DNA of 64,000 nt, taken from assembly GCA_005784505.1 (NCBI GenBank), contig VCAZ01000003.1, positions 4,510,510 to 4,574,509 on the forward strand, written 5' to 3'. Shown here in pieces: positions 1-13,375 of the stretch. A program made the position numbers and the translations under genes. Origin of the DNA: Bagarius yarrelli (taxonomy: Eukaryota; Chordata; Actinopteri; Siluriformes; Sisoridae). The notes under the pieces were generated by a model. It ran no database searches and was not told the DNA's origin. It saw nothing but the letters and a program-made list of their open reading frames with translations. Every line of letters begins with the position of its first letter. Within the stretch, counting starts at the first letter, position 1.

Positions 1-349
1 GAATCAAAACTCAGGCAAAGGCAAATGTTCTAACCACTAAGCCAAAGTATTAGATTTAATTGCATTTAATTCATTATACAAAAAATGCGTTTATTTCTAG
101 TTGTTCATTATGTGCCAAAGATTACTACAAGAACTAGATGACACTGGCAATGGAAACCAGTGGCTGGAGACCTGATAGAAACTTACATTTGGGGAAAAAT
201 GAAAGTATACAGTATAATACAACCCAACACATGTTGATTGTTTAGCCTACACACAAAAATAACATTGTAAACATTCGAGCACATAAACATGACTTCCTGA
301 AAAAAAAGTGAAAAGCGTCATCGAGAGCTTGATTCAATAGATAGTCTAC
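1..349 (-). other. Intron downstream of slc12a7 exon 2 (partial)
   Basis: This is the start of the next slc12a7 intron; the donor GTAGAC is at 349-344. No other feature is seen in it. The following exons lie outside the window. Confidence 0.75.
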
Positions 350-441
350 CTCAAACAGTGCCATGTTTTTCCCATCGTAGAGGCTGCCCTTTTCGTTGTC
401 CGAGTTGATAAAGGGACTGCTTTCTTTAGGGTTTCCGTCAC
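350..441 (-). CDS. slc12a7: K-Cl cotransporter (slc12a7-like), shared second coding exon, partial gene
   Basis: On the minus strand this 92-base exon follows a TTGTCTCAG acceptor (AG at 443-442) and ends in GAG before a GTAGAC donor (350/349). It begins in phase 1, completing a Gly codon, and encodes 30 residues starting DGNPKESSPF and ending GKNMALFE. This is the conserved cytosolic N-terminal segment of K-Cl cotransporters, just before the conserved EEMD stretch and the membrane domain, which would lie beyond position 1. Human KCC4 and KCC2 have closely similar sequence here as I remember them. The residues after SSPF resemble KCC2 (SLC12A5) somewhat more than KCC4, whereas the inner first exon resembles KCC4. 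Membership of the KCC family is near certain; the exact paralogue is not. KCCs carry K+ and Cl- out of cells electroneutrally at the plasma membrane. Confidence 0.9.
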
Positions 442-1167
442 CTGAGACAAAACAGAGAAAGGCAGAATGTTCTACTTACAAGGATGCTCAAGTTTTTCTA
501 ATAGGAGTTATTACAGTCATGGGTAGTTATCTTTGCAAGCTAAAAAACAAATAAAGAGCCCTATTATGAAAATGAAGATCATCATCTTAATATCCACTCC
601 GTAGTCACATCTTTACAGTACATTTTAACATTTGTTCATATGGTGTTGTTTATTCAGCTTTTGTACAACATCTCTTGCTTTGTCATTACTCAATCACACA
701 GTGTAGCTTAAGAAAAAAAACCAAAAACTATAAAAGCCATAATTATTTTACACAGCTGTTCCATCTGGTCTGATTAAAGAAGAGATGTAATGGCTTATTA
801 AAAAAAAAGCTCTATGATGAAAACGAAATAAAATGCTTTAAATTTAAAACAGAGTCCAGAGCGCTTGTTAAAAGTTCTTTAAAAAAAAAGCCTTGCATGA
901 AATAAAACATAACCACCTTAATAAGTTGAGAATTAAGACATATCTTTTGTCATCATTTAGCCATGGGTGTTTACAGCTTATCCCAACTTTGGCATGATTA
1001 GAATTGTATTTAGCTTCAAAAGAAAGGAAGTCCAAAATGGGAACAATAAGCTGCTAAATTAATTACGTCAACACAACAGTTTTTGCACCTTTGCTTTAGT
1101 ATTCATTCTTTATAATGGCTGTTTATAAAAGAAAAAAATGAACGAATAAGTTAAAATTAATTTAAGA

Positions 1168-1232
1168 TTTAAAGCATTTATCAGACGCCCGCATCCAGAG
1201 GGGCATACATTCAATCAGTTTACATTTATTAT
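1168..1232 (-). mobile_element. SINE family A 3'-end fragment, reverse
   Basis: CATTTATCAGACGCCCGCAT and AGAGGGGCATAC match the reversed conserved SINE tail. It is short and diverged. Confidence 0.45.
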
Positions 1233-4074
1233 GTGGGTTAATCTGTGATAATAATATTTAAATTAACATTTTGAAAAAGCTTCTGATTTGTAGTACATCT
1301 TAACCATCGTCCTAATTTCTGTCTGTATTCATGTTCCTGGGTACAATCCATCACACAAAGATGTATTTTTGTGCAAGAAGACATTGTAGTTAGAAAACCA
1401 AGAGCTGTTCTTACACATCATTTAGAAATATTTCAGGGTATTAAATGCAGGATATGTACCATAATGATACAATATACAGTGAGACCAATTGCGTCATTAA
1501 CAGATCAAATGTGTGCATGTGTAACTACCCCCAAAAAAGTAAGAACCTAGACCAAGCTTAACTGCAGGAAATGTGCACCTTCTGCAGAGTCAGATTAGAA
1601 TCGATTTACCGGTCAAGCCCTTTCACACCATTGTTTTGATCGTTAAAAAAAAAAAAAAACTTGGTATTTCGTCTCTTTATGTTTTACAGACAAAAAAAAA
1701 TGTTCACATGCAAGAATAACAAATATTAACTAAATATACAGAATGCTGGAAGCCGTGGAACTGAAAAAGAAAATCAGAGTGCACTGAATGTAGTTCAATC
1801 AGTTCATCCTGCATTGACTTTCCTATAATTAGACTATAGAGGAGATCGATGGTGTCCTTCTGGCTATATGACCCATTCAACCTAACACTACTGATGTCTT
1901 GCAGCCTATGATGTAATGACGTTAATTTTACCTTTGGATTGCTCGTGTGCATGAAAAATAAGCAATTATCTTAAGAATTATATGGTGTGTGTGAGTGTGT
2001 GTGCGTAAAAATGATTTATTTGGAGTAAAATGGACAAAAGACATTGCAGAGCAGACCTTTAAACTAGACATTTTTAAGAAAGTATTTACAACTTTTTTTT
2101 CATGCATATTGTCATATAGAAATTCCAGTAGATGATAGCCTGTAGCTATTCCATACAAAAAACAATAACCTTGTTAAATATTTGGTGGATCACTTCGATT
2201 GGACAATTACAAGTAAATGTGTCCATGCAAATAACGATTGTTTACTGCTGAAATATTAATCATTACCTGCATCTTATTGCATATCGTCTACTTTGGTCTC
2301 AAAATTAGACACCATTAACTTAAAACGGTCCTAAAAGAGCGCTTAACAAACCAAAATAAACACATTAGCTTTGACATTATGTGACCTCGCAAAATATATT
2401 TAATATAAGATCAGTACGGTTGATGTCGCTTCCATAACTTTTATTTCCAAACTTATACGATTCTGACTGAATTAGTTTCTCATTGTGATAAAAAATCTTC
2501 GTATTTTCTTTTTGGTTAAACGTCATTTGGATGATATACAAAATTAATACCATTTTTACATTTGTGGCACATGTTGTTAATATATTGGACAACAGTATTT
2601 ATGATAAATGTTGATAATAAGTTTAGAATTTACACCAATATAAACGTCTAGCCAGTAATTTACATTGTATGTAGCATTAAGCTGTAAAGACACAAAACTA
2701 GATGGAACTAGAATCATCAGAAAACAGCAGGCAAGAATGCTTGATGTGGTGAAGTAAACGAAAAACAAGCCAGATGGAAGTGAAATAGCACCTGCAGTAT
2801 GAATAGAGCTGAAAAGAATGGCAGTAATACTTCAGTGCCAATTTAATTACAGCAATGTAGAACATACTAGCGAGCGGCATAAACTCTCTATTAGTAACTA
2901 AATCCTTTTCGAGGAACAGAACTTAATGTTCTTATGTTGCATCTTATCCTGGTCCCCTGGAGTCATTGTTCATACAGCAAAGTGTAGTAGGAGTGACATA
3001 TCCTGTTACACAAAGACATTTCTATGTCACACACGTTTCTTAACACGTGAGCTACAGTACAGAATTGTAGTAATTCAGCCAAATGTAATCAGTTGCTTTA
3101 ATTGAGTGCTTGTTATTATAATACCCAGAGAATACCCATGATATGGCGGAAAAAAATATGTTTTACTTAATTTATTTATTTTAACTATTGGTACATCGTC
3201 ACGAACCAGCTTTACAGAAATATGTACATAAATTCTACTTTTTTATAAGTATAAATTTTCCACTAACATACCTTATAAGGAACAGGAAGCCATTCTCATC
3301 TAGGTGACTGCACATTTTTCACTTATATAACTGTACTATATGGTTGTGTTTTATTGTATAAATGTACTATATGGTTAAACAGTCAAAATTGTGTAAACAG
3401 AAAGTTTATTCTAGTTTCGCTATGTTAAACCTCACCGTCAGACACTTGAGTGCAAAATTGCTCGTAGCAGTTTAAGCAAGTTCTAAGTGGTGCCATCAAC
3501 ACTAATCGCACCAGCATTAGGCTGTCTATTCGGGACCACTTACAGCAACCGCAAGTTTTTAATCTCCAAATATATAAATGCTGCATTGTGTTAAACTCAC
3601 AGCAGGAATTATCCCATCAAACGAACACCGAACAGAGGAACACTGAACAGTGCAGGTTTATGAACAGACATTGGTTTATTAATTATTCGTGCAGACTAAC
3701 AATTGCCTATGAAAAGGGAAAAAATCTTGAACAAACCATCTACGAAGTGTAATCAGAGTAGAGATGTGAAGTTCATACTGTACAGCTGAGCCTTCTGCCT
3801 AAGGCTTTATAAAAGGCACTTAAACCTGTCATAATTAATTCCCCGTCATTAAACTCACTTCGCGATGAAAGCTCTTTATAATTACAGACACGAGTCAATT
3901 CTGAACTTGAATTTCTTAAGCTACATGAACTGTGGATGTTACAAAAAGCTAAATGAACAGCACACTACCGAGGAAAATTATTTTAAAAAATTGTCGTGTG
4001 GGTGCAGTTACACACCTAAGATCGAACATAATCTTATCATATCACCAACAATATGCCTGAGTTTACCTACCTAT

Positions 4075-5092
4075 TAGTGGTGGGAATTTTTAGGTACTTT
4101 ACAATCTGGGAGTCACGATCTGATTCTGGGAGTCACGATCCGATTCTGGGAGTCACGATCCGATTCCAGAATCAATTCTTAATCTACACTTTTTTTCTAA
4201 TTCTTCTGCTGTGTAGATACATGCTTACATTTTTACATTTTAACCAAAACTGAAGTTTCTATGCTTTTTGTTTGGAGTTGGAATTTCTGCATAATTATCA
4301 TCTTTCTTAAAAAATATGATTTGGTTTCTTTTACTAACAAAGTTGTGTTCAGGATGAACTGAAGCACTGAATTAAAAATGTCAGATTATAATAAAAATTA
4401 TGGAGAACACTTAAATAATGCCTTAGGGGGAACTTTGTATGTTGATTCAAGCACTTGCAACATTGTGCAAAACCCTGTGTTATCCACAGCAGAGAACGGA
4501 CATAAATCCTCGGCAATAAAACTGCCACTGACCGGGTAATTCGCTGCGCTTTTTTTTTTTCTTTTTAAATCCAGTCGATTTTAAATATGATGTTGATTTG
4601 ATTCCCATTTTTGTTCAAATATGCAAATTGGCCAGCATACATCTGTGTCAGTCAGTGCTTATGTAACAGACTAAACTGTTTATTAAGTTTAGATGTGGTA
4701 ATTTTGTGTCAGCATTCATTCTGTGTGTGTGGGAAAATGCCTTTTTTTCCCCTTGGGACTTGCCGTAGTTTGGTGAGAGTGCATGTGCACAGGGATGTGA
4801 GACAGAAGAATAGGTTGCGAATACATGTCTGTATCTAATAAACCAGTTCAGTACCTTTCGGACTGCTTTACTTCTTTATTTCATTAAATTCAAGTGTTCA
4901 GGCGAACCTGCGAAAAACGCTCAGTTACAATTATAATTTTTCTGTGTCTTGCACACGCAGACCTGCACCGTCGCAATTTTATTTGAATTTAGAATCGATT
5001 CTGGATTTTTAAGAATCGATTAAGGAATCGTTAGGGAAAGAATTGTGATGCATCGATGAAATAAATTTTTTCCACCTCTACTATTTACTGTC
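4075..5092. mobile_element. hAT-like non-autonomous element with CGATTC-rich ends
   Basis: The ends TAGTGGTGGGAATTTTTAGG (left) and the inverse of CCACCTCTA (right) form imperfect terminal inverted repeats. The subterminal regions are rich in CGATTC/GAATCG motifs, as in a common group of fish hAT-like repeats. No transposase ORF is seen. Target-site duplications are not clear. Confidence 0.5.
4105..4164 (+). repeat. 20-bp tandem repeat, three copies, inside the hAT-like element
   Basis: The unit TCTGGGAGTCACGATCCGAT occurs at 4105, 4125 and 4145, with one base difference in the first copy. Confidence 0.9.
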
Positions 5093-6395
5093 ACGTGTAA
5101 AAAATTATCTTTTTACCCAAAGTAGGTTTGGGCTAAACCTACCAAAGATTTTTTTTAGAATTCCAGATAAAAATAGATAAAAATGTCAGCAGTGTCATAG
5201 ACTAATCATCAACTCCAGCTATATTACCAGAGTTATTTGAAAAATGTTGGTGGATTTTTTTATTTTAACCACCTGTAATATTTTATATTTATTTATATAA
5301 TTCTTTTAGTTTTAACATAATATAACTGACTTATCTGCCTAAATTGAACCCAATTTTAAACCCTAATACAGCAGTTTCCTAAACTACCTCTAGCTACATC
5401 CAAGCAACCAACCATTGATTACAACTACAACGTAGGCTTTTTACATTACACGGGTACTTTACATTTTAACTTCTTATGTTTTATCTTTAGAACACCAGAT
5501 AGTGTACCTAATTCACATGAGACATGTTCCACTTTCATTTACAAGGAAGAGGACAATGATGCAATTTTCTGACCTGTTTGCATCACAGCCTGTACACACT
5601 CACTTATTCAAAGTTTTAATCATGGTACACAGTAAGTCTCACCTGACCATTGACAGAACTTACAAAAATGACCAAGATAATAAAAAAAACAAGGAAAAAA
5701 TTTAAATAAATAACTGAACGACTGTCTGCGGTCACTTCTTGTCCGACCTGTTAGTGAATATGGTATGACCGCCGGTAATAACAGATGTAGGATTCTCTGC
5801 ATTCCCTTCACTGATCGCTGGCAACCCTCGCTTTTAACTGACCGGTGTAAGTGACCGGGATCTCAATGTGAAAAGTGCAAATATAACGTTTGATTACTTG
5901 AGTTGCACCAACCCACTAAGATCATCCAACTTACTTTACTATTCATATCTAACTGACAAACTTACATTACTATGATTGTTGATGATTTTTATACAGCACT
6001 GAGATGACCCCGGAGGGCAAGTATGGTACATGTATTGTATAAATAACGACAGGCAAAAACCTGCTCAAAATTGTTAAGTAGACTTTTTAGAGTTAAAATT
6101 ACAGGTAAATATAAGAACCTGCTATTATTTAATCGACAACTTTAAGCATTTACATTATTTTTATTCAGGGAAATTAGTAGACACCCTCTTCCAGGCAGAC
6201 TTACATTTATCTAATTTCAATAGAAAGGGCCCAGAATTGGCCGCTTGGGATTTGACCTTACAACCTTCCATTCAGTAGTCTAACCAGGTTCATAATGTTC
6301 ATGTTGCCTAATTGAGATTTCTTTTTAGGAGTAACATGTAGGTGCATTTTTTGATTTGCTTCCTACTTGCACTATATACTCCGTGTATACTGTAG

Positions 6396-6580
6396 GGAAG
6401 TGGTAGCGCAGTGGTTAAGTTGTTGGACTACCAACATGAGGACCCGGGTTCAATTCCCAGCCCCACCAAGCCACCACTGCTGGGCCCCTGAGCAAGGCCC
6501 TTAACCCCCAATTGCTCAGTTGTGTAACAAGGAAAATTTTAAGTCGCTCTGGATAAGGGCGTCTGGCAAATGTAAATGTA
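6396..6580 (+). mobile_element. tRNA-derived SINE, near full length
   Basis: It starts with the tRNA-like A box (GTGGTAGCGCAGTGGTTAAG) and has a B box (GGTTCAATTCC, 6447-6457). Next come CACTGCTGGGCCCCTGAGCA and a TTGCTCAGTTGT segment. It ends with the conserved GTCGCTCTGGATAAGGGCGT, about 6544-6563, and an ATGTAAATGTA tail. It is the reference copy for family A in this window. Confidence 0.85.
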
Positions 6581-8364
6581 CTTTATTACTGTATACTGTG
6601 TAAAAAATCTGTGGTAAAAGCATACATCACTCTCTCTCTTATGTAATGGGATGACTGATTCATTGTGGATCCACTTGCCATCCTTAATTTACACTTGTTA
6701 CCCCCGTTCTGCTGCTGTGGACAGTGTTACAAAAATGTTCTAAAAATCTCCAGATTTCCAAAAAAGCTGAGTAATATAAAGACTGTCCTCTACCCACCCC
6801 AGGACCTTTTTTTTAAGAGAGTTTTTTTGCTAACATCACCTTAGGCTTGCTTGCTATGGGTCTAAATCTACATTCGGATTTCTGTCAAGCGTCTTTGCTT
6901 GTTTAATTGTTAAGGTTACGTGACTATGTAGTTGCTTTCTCTGGCTGTAGTCTCTTGCAAAGTTCTTTAATGAGTACTAGCCTATAATCGTCTACCAGGG
7001 TATTTGTGAAGGGCAGATCTGCCGCAGTAGGTATAAAATAAGGTCGCTCTCATTAGCAAGCTGCTTGCATTCGTGTCAAACACCAAGACCAAAGTCTTCC
7101 AATTATTAATTAACAGTGTAACATTGTAGAAATTTACAAATAAATGCTTTAAACCACATGATTAAAAGCTGTAAACTTAATTTGTTTTTGGGGAAAAATC
7201 TATTATGACGGTGCTTTTGAGATACCGCTAATACAGCAGTATTTGACCTTTGATATTATTTCTTAAATGCCCTACCAGTGTTGCACCATGATCATAGCAA
7301 GCCTGTATTTTTTTTTTTTTTTTATCCAGAGATAGCACAATACTCAAAAACTAAAGTTGCGCTCAGGTAATTTAGCAGTGTATAAGACATGTCTCCGCGA
7401 AAGACACACCACAATTATAATCAATGTTTCAGTCACTTCCTGGAAGTATTTTTATATTTTTTTAATATAAATTATCTACACCATATGGAAAAAAAAGAAT
7501 CAAAAAGTGTAGCTGACCATTTATTTATATGTCTTTGAACATCCTATTCCAGATTATATCCTATCATAACCATCACACAGTACTTTTCTCTAGAAGGTAA
7601 ATTGTGGCTTTGGCAATTTGCAGTTTAGCCACGATAAAAATGAGTTTAGGCACTAATATCGGGGTCTGGGATGTTGATGTTACAGTTTATCACAAAGGCG
7701 TTCGGCGAGGTTGAGGTCAGAATTCTTAAATATATCCACACCAGTCTAGCAAGCCATGTCTTTATAAAGCTCAAGTGTTTTCAGCGTACGGGGCATTGAC
7801 ATGCCTAAATAATATTTGGGACTCTTAGTTTCAGTAAAGAAATAAAAGTAATACTAAAACATACAAAGATCTTTTTAATCTATGTACCATTCTCCTATGA
7901 CCATCCTTTTCTCTCGTCAATAACAGGACCATGTTTCACTGGATTTGAGGACATTAGAAGTTACAGAATACTTAGAATACTTACACCTGACACCAAAAAT
8001 AATGACAAAGCCAAAGCCACTGCATTACTTTTAAGCGTTCAGATGTTTTACATGCAGAGATTTGAGCATCTACTTTTATGCCTTGTGCTGCTAGATGATT
8101 GGCAAATAGGATCAATGTGTTGGATTGGAGAGGATACGTGTATAACGGCTGAGGGTTACTATATAAAGTTACCTAAACTTCAATAATCAGACAATATTAA
8201 GAGTAGCAATGTCCTGTAGAATCTCCAGCAGAAACTATAAAAATGTTATAGAGACCTCTTAAAACTATTATTATATATAATATTATTATATTATATAAAT
8301 TGTATAGTAGAATAAGGAGACAGATATGCTTTGTAAAGAATTCATATATATATATATATATGTA

Positions 8365-8500
8365 TACAGTACAGTGAAATTTCTTTTCTTTGCATATGCC
8401 AGCTTAGGACGTTAGGGTCAAAGCACAGCGTCAGCAACTTAAAGAGGGCTTTGATTAAGGGCCCAAAGGTGGAAGATGATGGTTAAACCCCCAGTTTTTT
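8365..8500 (-). mobile_element. Degraded SINE family B fragment, reverse
   Basis: CAGTACAGTGAAATTTCTTT and GGTCAAAGCACAGCGTCAGC match the family B body in reverse, with a poor continuation toward the head. Confidence 0.45.
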
Positions 8501-9817
8501 GTTCAGCAACCCAGATGCCTATGGGGTTGCACTGCTCTAATTTCTGCTGAACTTGCTGAGGGTTGCACCAGTCTCAGTGATGAATGACTGCAGGTATCTG
8601 AGGTGGGGAGTAGTCGAGTCCTTGAGCCGGACTATAGTTTGACCTCTTACGGTAGCCAAACTACTCTCAGAGAAACTGCAGGAGGACTTATTATGCGTTG
8701 TATTTTCCCCCATGCACTAGACAACAGATCAAAAAAAATTTTCCTGAAAAACGGTGCGGAATATTACTGAAGCACACACTATATTTAAATCGAATATGAA
8801 ATAGAGAAGTGTCAATGAAAATGCACGAATAAAAGTTCCTGACTAAAGAACATCCGTCTATTTATACCCTTTCAGCTGGAACTCTAAGCTGAATAACACG
8901 CACCTAGGCAAGATTTTCAGTAAAAAAAATAACAGTGCCAGAAGCCATAGAAGAAGAAATAAATGGAGACATTAATTCACTCCTTTCATCCAAGAAAGAC
9001 TTAGAAACATAATTAAATGTTGGAAAACATCTTATAAAAGACAGAACGCTTAACTGAAACTTTTAACAGGTAAGGTATCTGAAGAGAGAGGACTCAAAAA
9101 GACACCCCTAGGCACTTACCCTGGCGTCGGGAGCTCAATCCCTGCTCCATGCTTAATAAAGAAGAAAATGCTGTGCTAGAAAAGCAGCTGTAATTAAGAT
9201 CTCCAAAGCGTAAATTCAAAGATGGCATACGTATCTCTGATCTAAGGATCAGCTACTGTCACGCGGCCAAACCTGACGCCGGTGACCCATCAGATGCTGA
9301 TCCCTAAACATCAGCACTAACGGAGAGGGAGGGGCCAAAAGACAGTCAAGGGAGAGGGAGAGAGAAGAATAAAAAAAAAAAAAAAAAAGAGTGTGCAAGC
9401 TCTGAAAAAAAAGAGAGAGAGCCACTGCTGGTCGCGTTACTGAGTGTACATTTAAGTACACACCAAGGCTCTAAATAGCACAAGCGAACAGACAGTAAAC
9501 GGGTTCTCAGTGCGCTATAAAAACATCTAATGCTCTATAACAATAAACCTTAAAAATTCCCTACATCAGATTTTACACATGAATCGAGTGACTATTGTAG
9601 AAAGTTTTTTTTGTTTGTTTGTTTGCTAGTGTTCAAATTTCTGCACTTGCACTTTAGAAAATCCAGTCGGTGGTCATTAACCATCTTCCTCATGAGCATG
9701 TGAAGAGAGCAGTAATCACTTAACAAGATTAGCAAAATCCTGTCCTTTTATATAAAGCATGCATGCAGCAGGACCACCTGAATCCACTATAAGTAGTATG
9801 GTTTAAAAAGAAAACTA

Positions 9818-10090
9818 CATTCATTTATTCATCTTCTATACCTGCTTATTCCCTAATTCGGGGTCACAGGGATCTGCTGGAGTCTATCGAAAGGCAGGAG
9901 GAGCACATCCAGGGCAGGTCGCCAGTCCATCACAGGGCCACACACACACTCAATTTTGCGCAATTTAGAATCAGCAATCAATCTAACATACATGTTTTTG
10001 GACTGTGGGAGGAAACCAGAGAACCCGGAGCAACAGGGAGAACTTCACACAGAAAGACCCCTGTCTGGGAATTGAACCTGAGCCTTAAGG
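9818..10090 (-). mobile_element. SINE family C, reverse
   Basis: It is the reverse complement of the 17511 copy, from the TTCATTTATTCATCTTCTAT tail through TTTTGGACTGTGGGAGGAAA to GGAATTGAACCTGAGCC. The A-box head is missing. Confidence 0.75.
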
Positions 10091-10371
10091 AAAAAACCTT
10101 GTATGTCTTGAAATTGAAAAAAAGGAGCATTTAATTAAAAACATTTGATGTAAACACTCAATCACGGTTTATAATATTTGTCTATCACTGACTGATAAAA
10201 ATCCAACACCATAATTGGACTTCATTTCAGTTAAATGTTATCGGTGCTCCTAGTTTTTGCAGTGTAGCCTTGAGTCACCTGACTGACGTAAAAAGCAATG
10301 TTATAAGCATCTAAATATGATGTAGGACACATACATATATATAATATATACATATAGCAGTATGTAAATAA

Positions 10372-10401
10372 CAGAATATATATATATATATAATATATAT
10401 A

Positions 10402-10458
<57 letters not shown>
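10372..10458. repeat. (TA)n microsatellite
   Basis: Alternating TA with a few breaks, followed by a T run. Confidence 0.95.
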
Positions 10459-10469
<11 letters not shown>

Positions 10470-10916
10470 ACTAATATGCTTCTAAATGCGCAGGGACAGA
10501 GGTTTCATTCCTATTTCACATGTTTAATTTAATTTCCCTCCAGAAGTCAATAAAAAGACAGGAAACCACAAGAGTTATGAAAATTAAACATCAGTATTGA
10601 CCAGCAGATTAGTGGTTTACCATTAATAACATTACTGTGGCACAATGCATACTTGTGCATGTTGACAGCGACTGTGACTGTGAGGATTAAAAAAGATGCA
10701 CAAAAAAATGTAAACTCGGGGAATTTACTAAGACACAGGATTATAGGAGGAAACAATATGCCTAAAAGTGTGAGCATGTACCTGTGCAGTGCAAACGTAG
10801 AGAGACTGAAGTAGTTGTTGAAGTGGTAAATGACAGCATGGTAAAGTTTGGTTACAAAAGCTGGACTGAACAGAAATTCTGGAACTGGAAAGATTAAAAA
10901 TACATAGTTGATGTAT

Positions 10917-10928
10917 CCACTAGGGGGC
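10917..10928 (+). promoter_or_regulatory. CTCF-like motif, forward
   Basis: CCACTAGGGGGC matches the vertebrate CTCF core CCASYAGRKGGC at every position. It lies in the slc12a7 intron. Binding is not shown by sequence alone. Confidence 0.4.
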
Positions 10929-13159
10929 ATCATGGACATACAACGCTGTGTCTGGTTTGAATATGCATTTTGGTGTATTTATTAAATATTCATTTTTTAA
11001 ATTAAATAATTATGAGTTAGTCAATGTTTTTTAGACAGAATTAAAAAGACTGTTTTTTGGCTTGGCTTACATCAGCAATTAAAACCTTTACAGAAACTAA
11101 GCAGTTCCTTACAGATGTGGCAAAGCAGTGAATCAGCACGTGGCAGCTGAAGAAAAAAAAAAACAACAACACACACCCACACACACACACACCACTTTCT
11201 GCACACATGCCTGCTGTAGTGCCTGCTGGCAAGCGAGTTTGCCTGCTCTCATTTTTTTTTTGTTACAGATGCTTTAGTAAGAGTTACACAAGCGGCCATA
11301 GTAATTAGCAGAGTTTGTTTTAATTAATTTTTTGCATCAGTTTTAATTTGAAGAAAAGAAGCACAGAACATTATAATTGTTCATTACCGATTACTCGTTT
11401 TTCCTGTTTTCTGCGGCTAAAATTTACATGCTCTTCTTGTGGGTAAAAAAAAAACCCAAGCAGGTCTGCGACAGGTTCATAAGGGCAAAAACAGGCCATG
11501 TTTTATGTAGAAAATATTAATAAGAGAAGTTGGTATTTTCCACAGTCATTTTACACCAAGTGTTCAGTTACAGAAGAATGGAATTTGGAACAATGGCTCA
11601 CTTCATTTTCCAAAAAGAGTAACAAGATAAAATAAATAAGTAGTCGATAATGTTACCGAGAGGCCTGGGCCTGGAAACTCTCAGTTTTACACACTCAAGT
11701 TGGACATCCTTAAATTACAGCTTTCCATTGAAACACTGATTGCTTTCAACAATGGCCATTGTCACTAAGTAGCTTTACAGAAATATGTAAAATGAGGATA
11801 TAAAGCTTTTTAACACGTCTGTCATGACAAAACAAGTGGCAACAGTGGAAAAGAAACATTCTCTGAGATGAGGAAAAAAAAAAAAAAACCTTAACAGGAA
11901 CCAGACTCAAAGGTGACCCATAATCATCTGAGTGACACCAGATAGTGTGATTATTAATCATTTCCCTTCTATAAGCAAACGGTTCGGCTAGGTTGTTAAG
12001 ATGTTGTGAGAATCGTGAAGCTGCCACAGCTAAACAAATACAGGTGTCCAGATAGATATAATATCTGGACAGAAAATTGTCTTCCTAGAGACACATTGAC
12101 AGTAAATCTATCGTCTGCATTAACCCCCAAACTGCTGGAAGCCAACAAGGGTCTAGAACAGTGGTTCTCAACCTATTTTAGATGAATGCCCTTCTACATC
12201 AAGTTGAAAACCCTCACTGTCTTCCCACCACCCCAGGCAAACAAACTGGGTTTCTGGCTTAAAGGCCATTAATTAGTTAGTTAGTACCAGATCTCCCCAA
12301 TATTATTGGTCACAAATTCCCAAAGCCAAACACCTGAATCAACAAGCGGTCTTTCCAGAAGTGTGAAAATTATTACAAAACTAAATGTGAGAATAACTCT
12401 GGAATAGGATGTTAAAAATACATATAAATGTGATGGACACATGTCTTTTTTTTCCTCTATATAAAATAGGATGGCAATTGACTAGAGCATATAATAGATG
12501 ACATATTACATTCTATAAACCCACTGTTCAAAAAAAGTAGCATGTGTGTGTTCTGCATACCATTATTAAAGTGTAAATAATGTCATGTCAATAATTAAAA
12601 ATATGATTGCACACTGTTAGTTTTCACCCCACCCTATGTTGCTCCACTCAGCTTAGGGCTCTTTTTTTTTCCTTTTTCTTTCTAACCTACACTTTTCCAG
12701 CTCTCCAAACATGCAATTTCTACAGAAAATTGTACATGACTACCCCACATACTCGACCCCGGAATTCCCTACTCTCCACCCGAAGCTTCAAAAATTCTAA
12801 TCACCTTTGTCCTCACTCACTGCTCTGCTAAATCTGTACAGGATCATAAGCTTTAAAAAGATCTAATAAATACCATTATTATTTTCTTTCTAAATCAGAC
12901 CAAGTAAAGACTATATAAAATGTATCCCTCCTCCCTGGACTTGGCTGTTAAACTGTAGGCCAGGACTAGCTTTTAGAAGAAAAGGAAGAGGGGGTTAGGG
13001 TGGCTTTATAAGGCATACACAGACTCAGACACACTTCCCTAATGACAGCTCATATGAGTCTTAAACAAGTTTACAATGTTTTTTTTTTAAATTCTGAACA
13101 AGGTTTATGTAAATACGGAACTGTACTGTAACATTGGTTTTAACAACTTTCTCAGTGGG

Positions 13160-13162
13160 GAA

Positions 13163-13203
<41 letters not shown>
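13160..13203 (+). repeat. (GA)n microsatellite
   Basis: A nearly pure GA run following GGGGAAAGAGAGAA. Confidence 0.95.
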
Positions 13204-13204
<1 letters not shown>

Positions 13205-13259
13205 TAGACATCCCAATTCAAATCTGGTGTAAAATCTTCAATAATGTGATTGCGCTATA

Positions 13260-13262
<3 letters not shown>

Positions 13263-13294
<32 letters not shown>

Positions 13295-13375
13295 CTCTCT
13301 CTCTCGCTCTCTCGCTCTCTCGCTCTCTCTCTCTCTCTCGCTCTCCTCTCTCTCTCTCTCTCGCTCTCTCTCTCT
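13263..13375 (+). repeat. (CT)n microsatellite with CTCG interruptions
   Basis: Long CT run broken by several CG steps. It faces the GA run 60 bases to the left. Confidence 0.95.

Noticed and set aside
6396..6470. tRNA gene
   Set aside because: A- and B-box sequences belong to a SINE; the cloverleaf is not complete and the same sequence recurs as a dispersed repeat.
10547..10939. 130-residue minus-strand ORF
   Set aside because: It is hydrophobic by AT-rich composition, with no family resemblance or gene structure around it.
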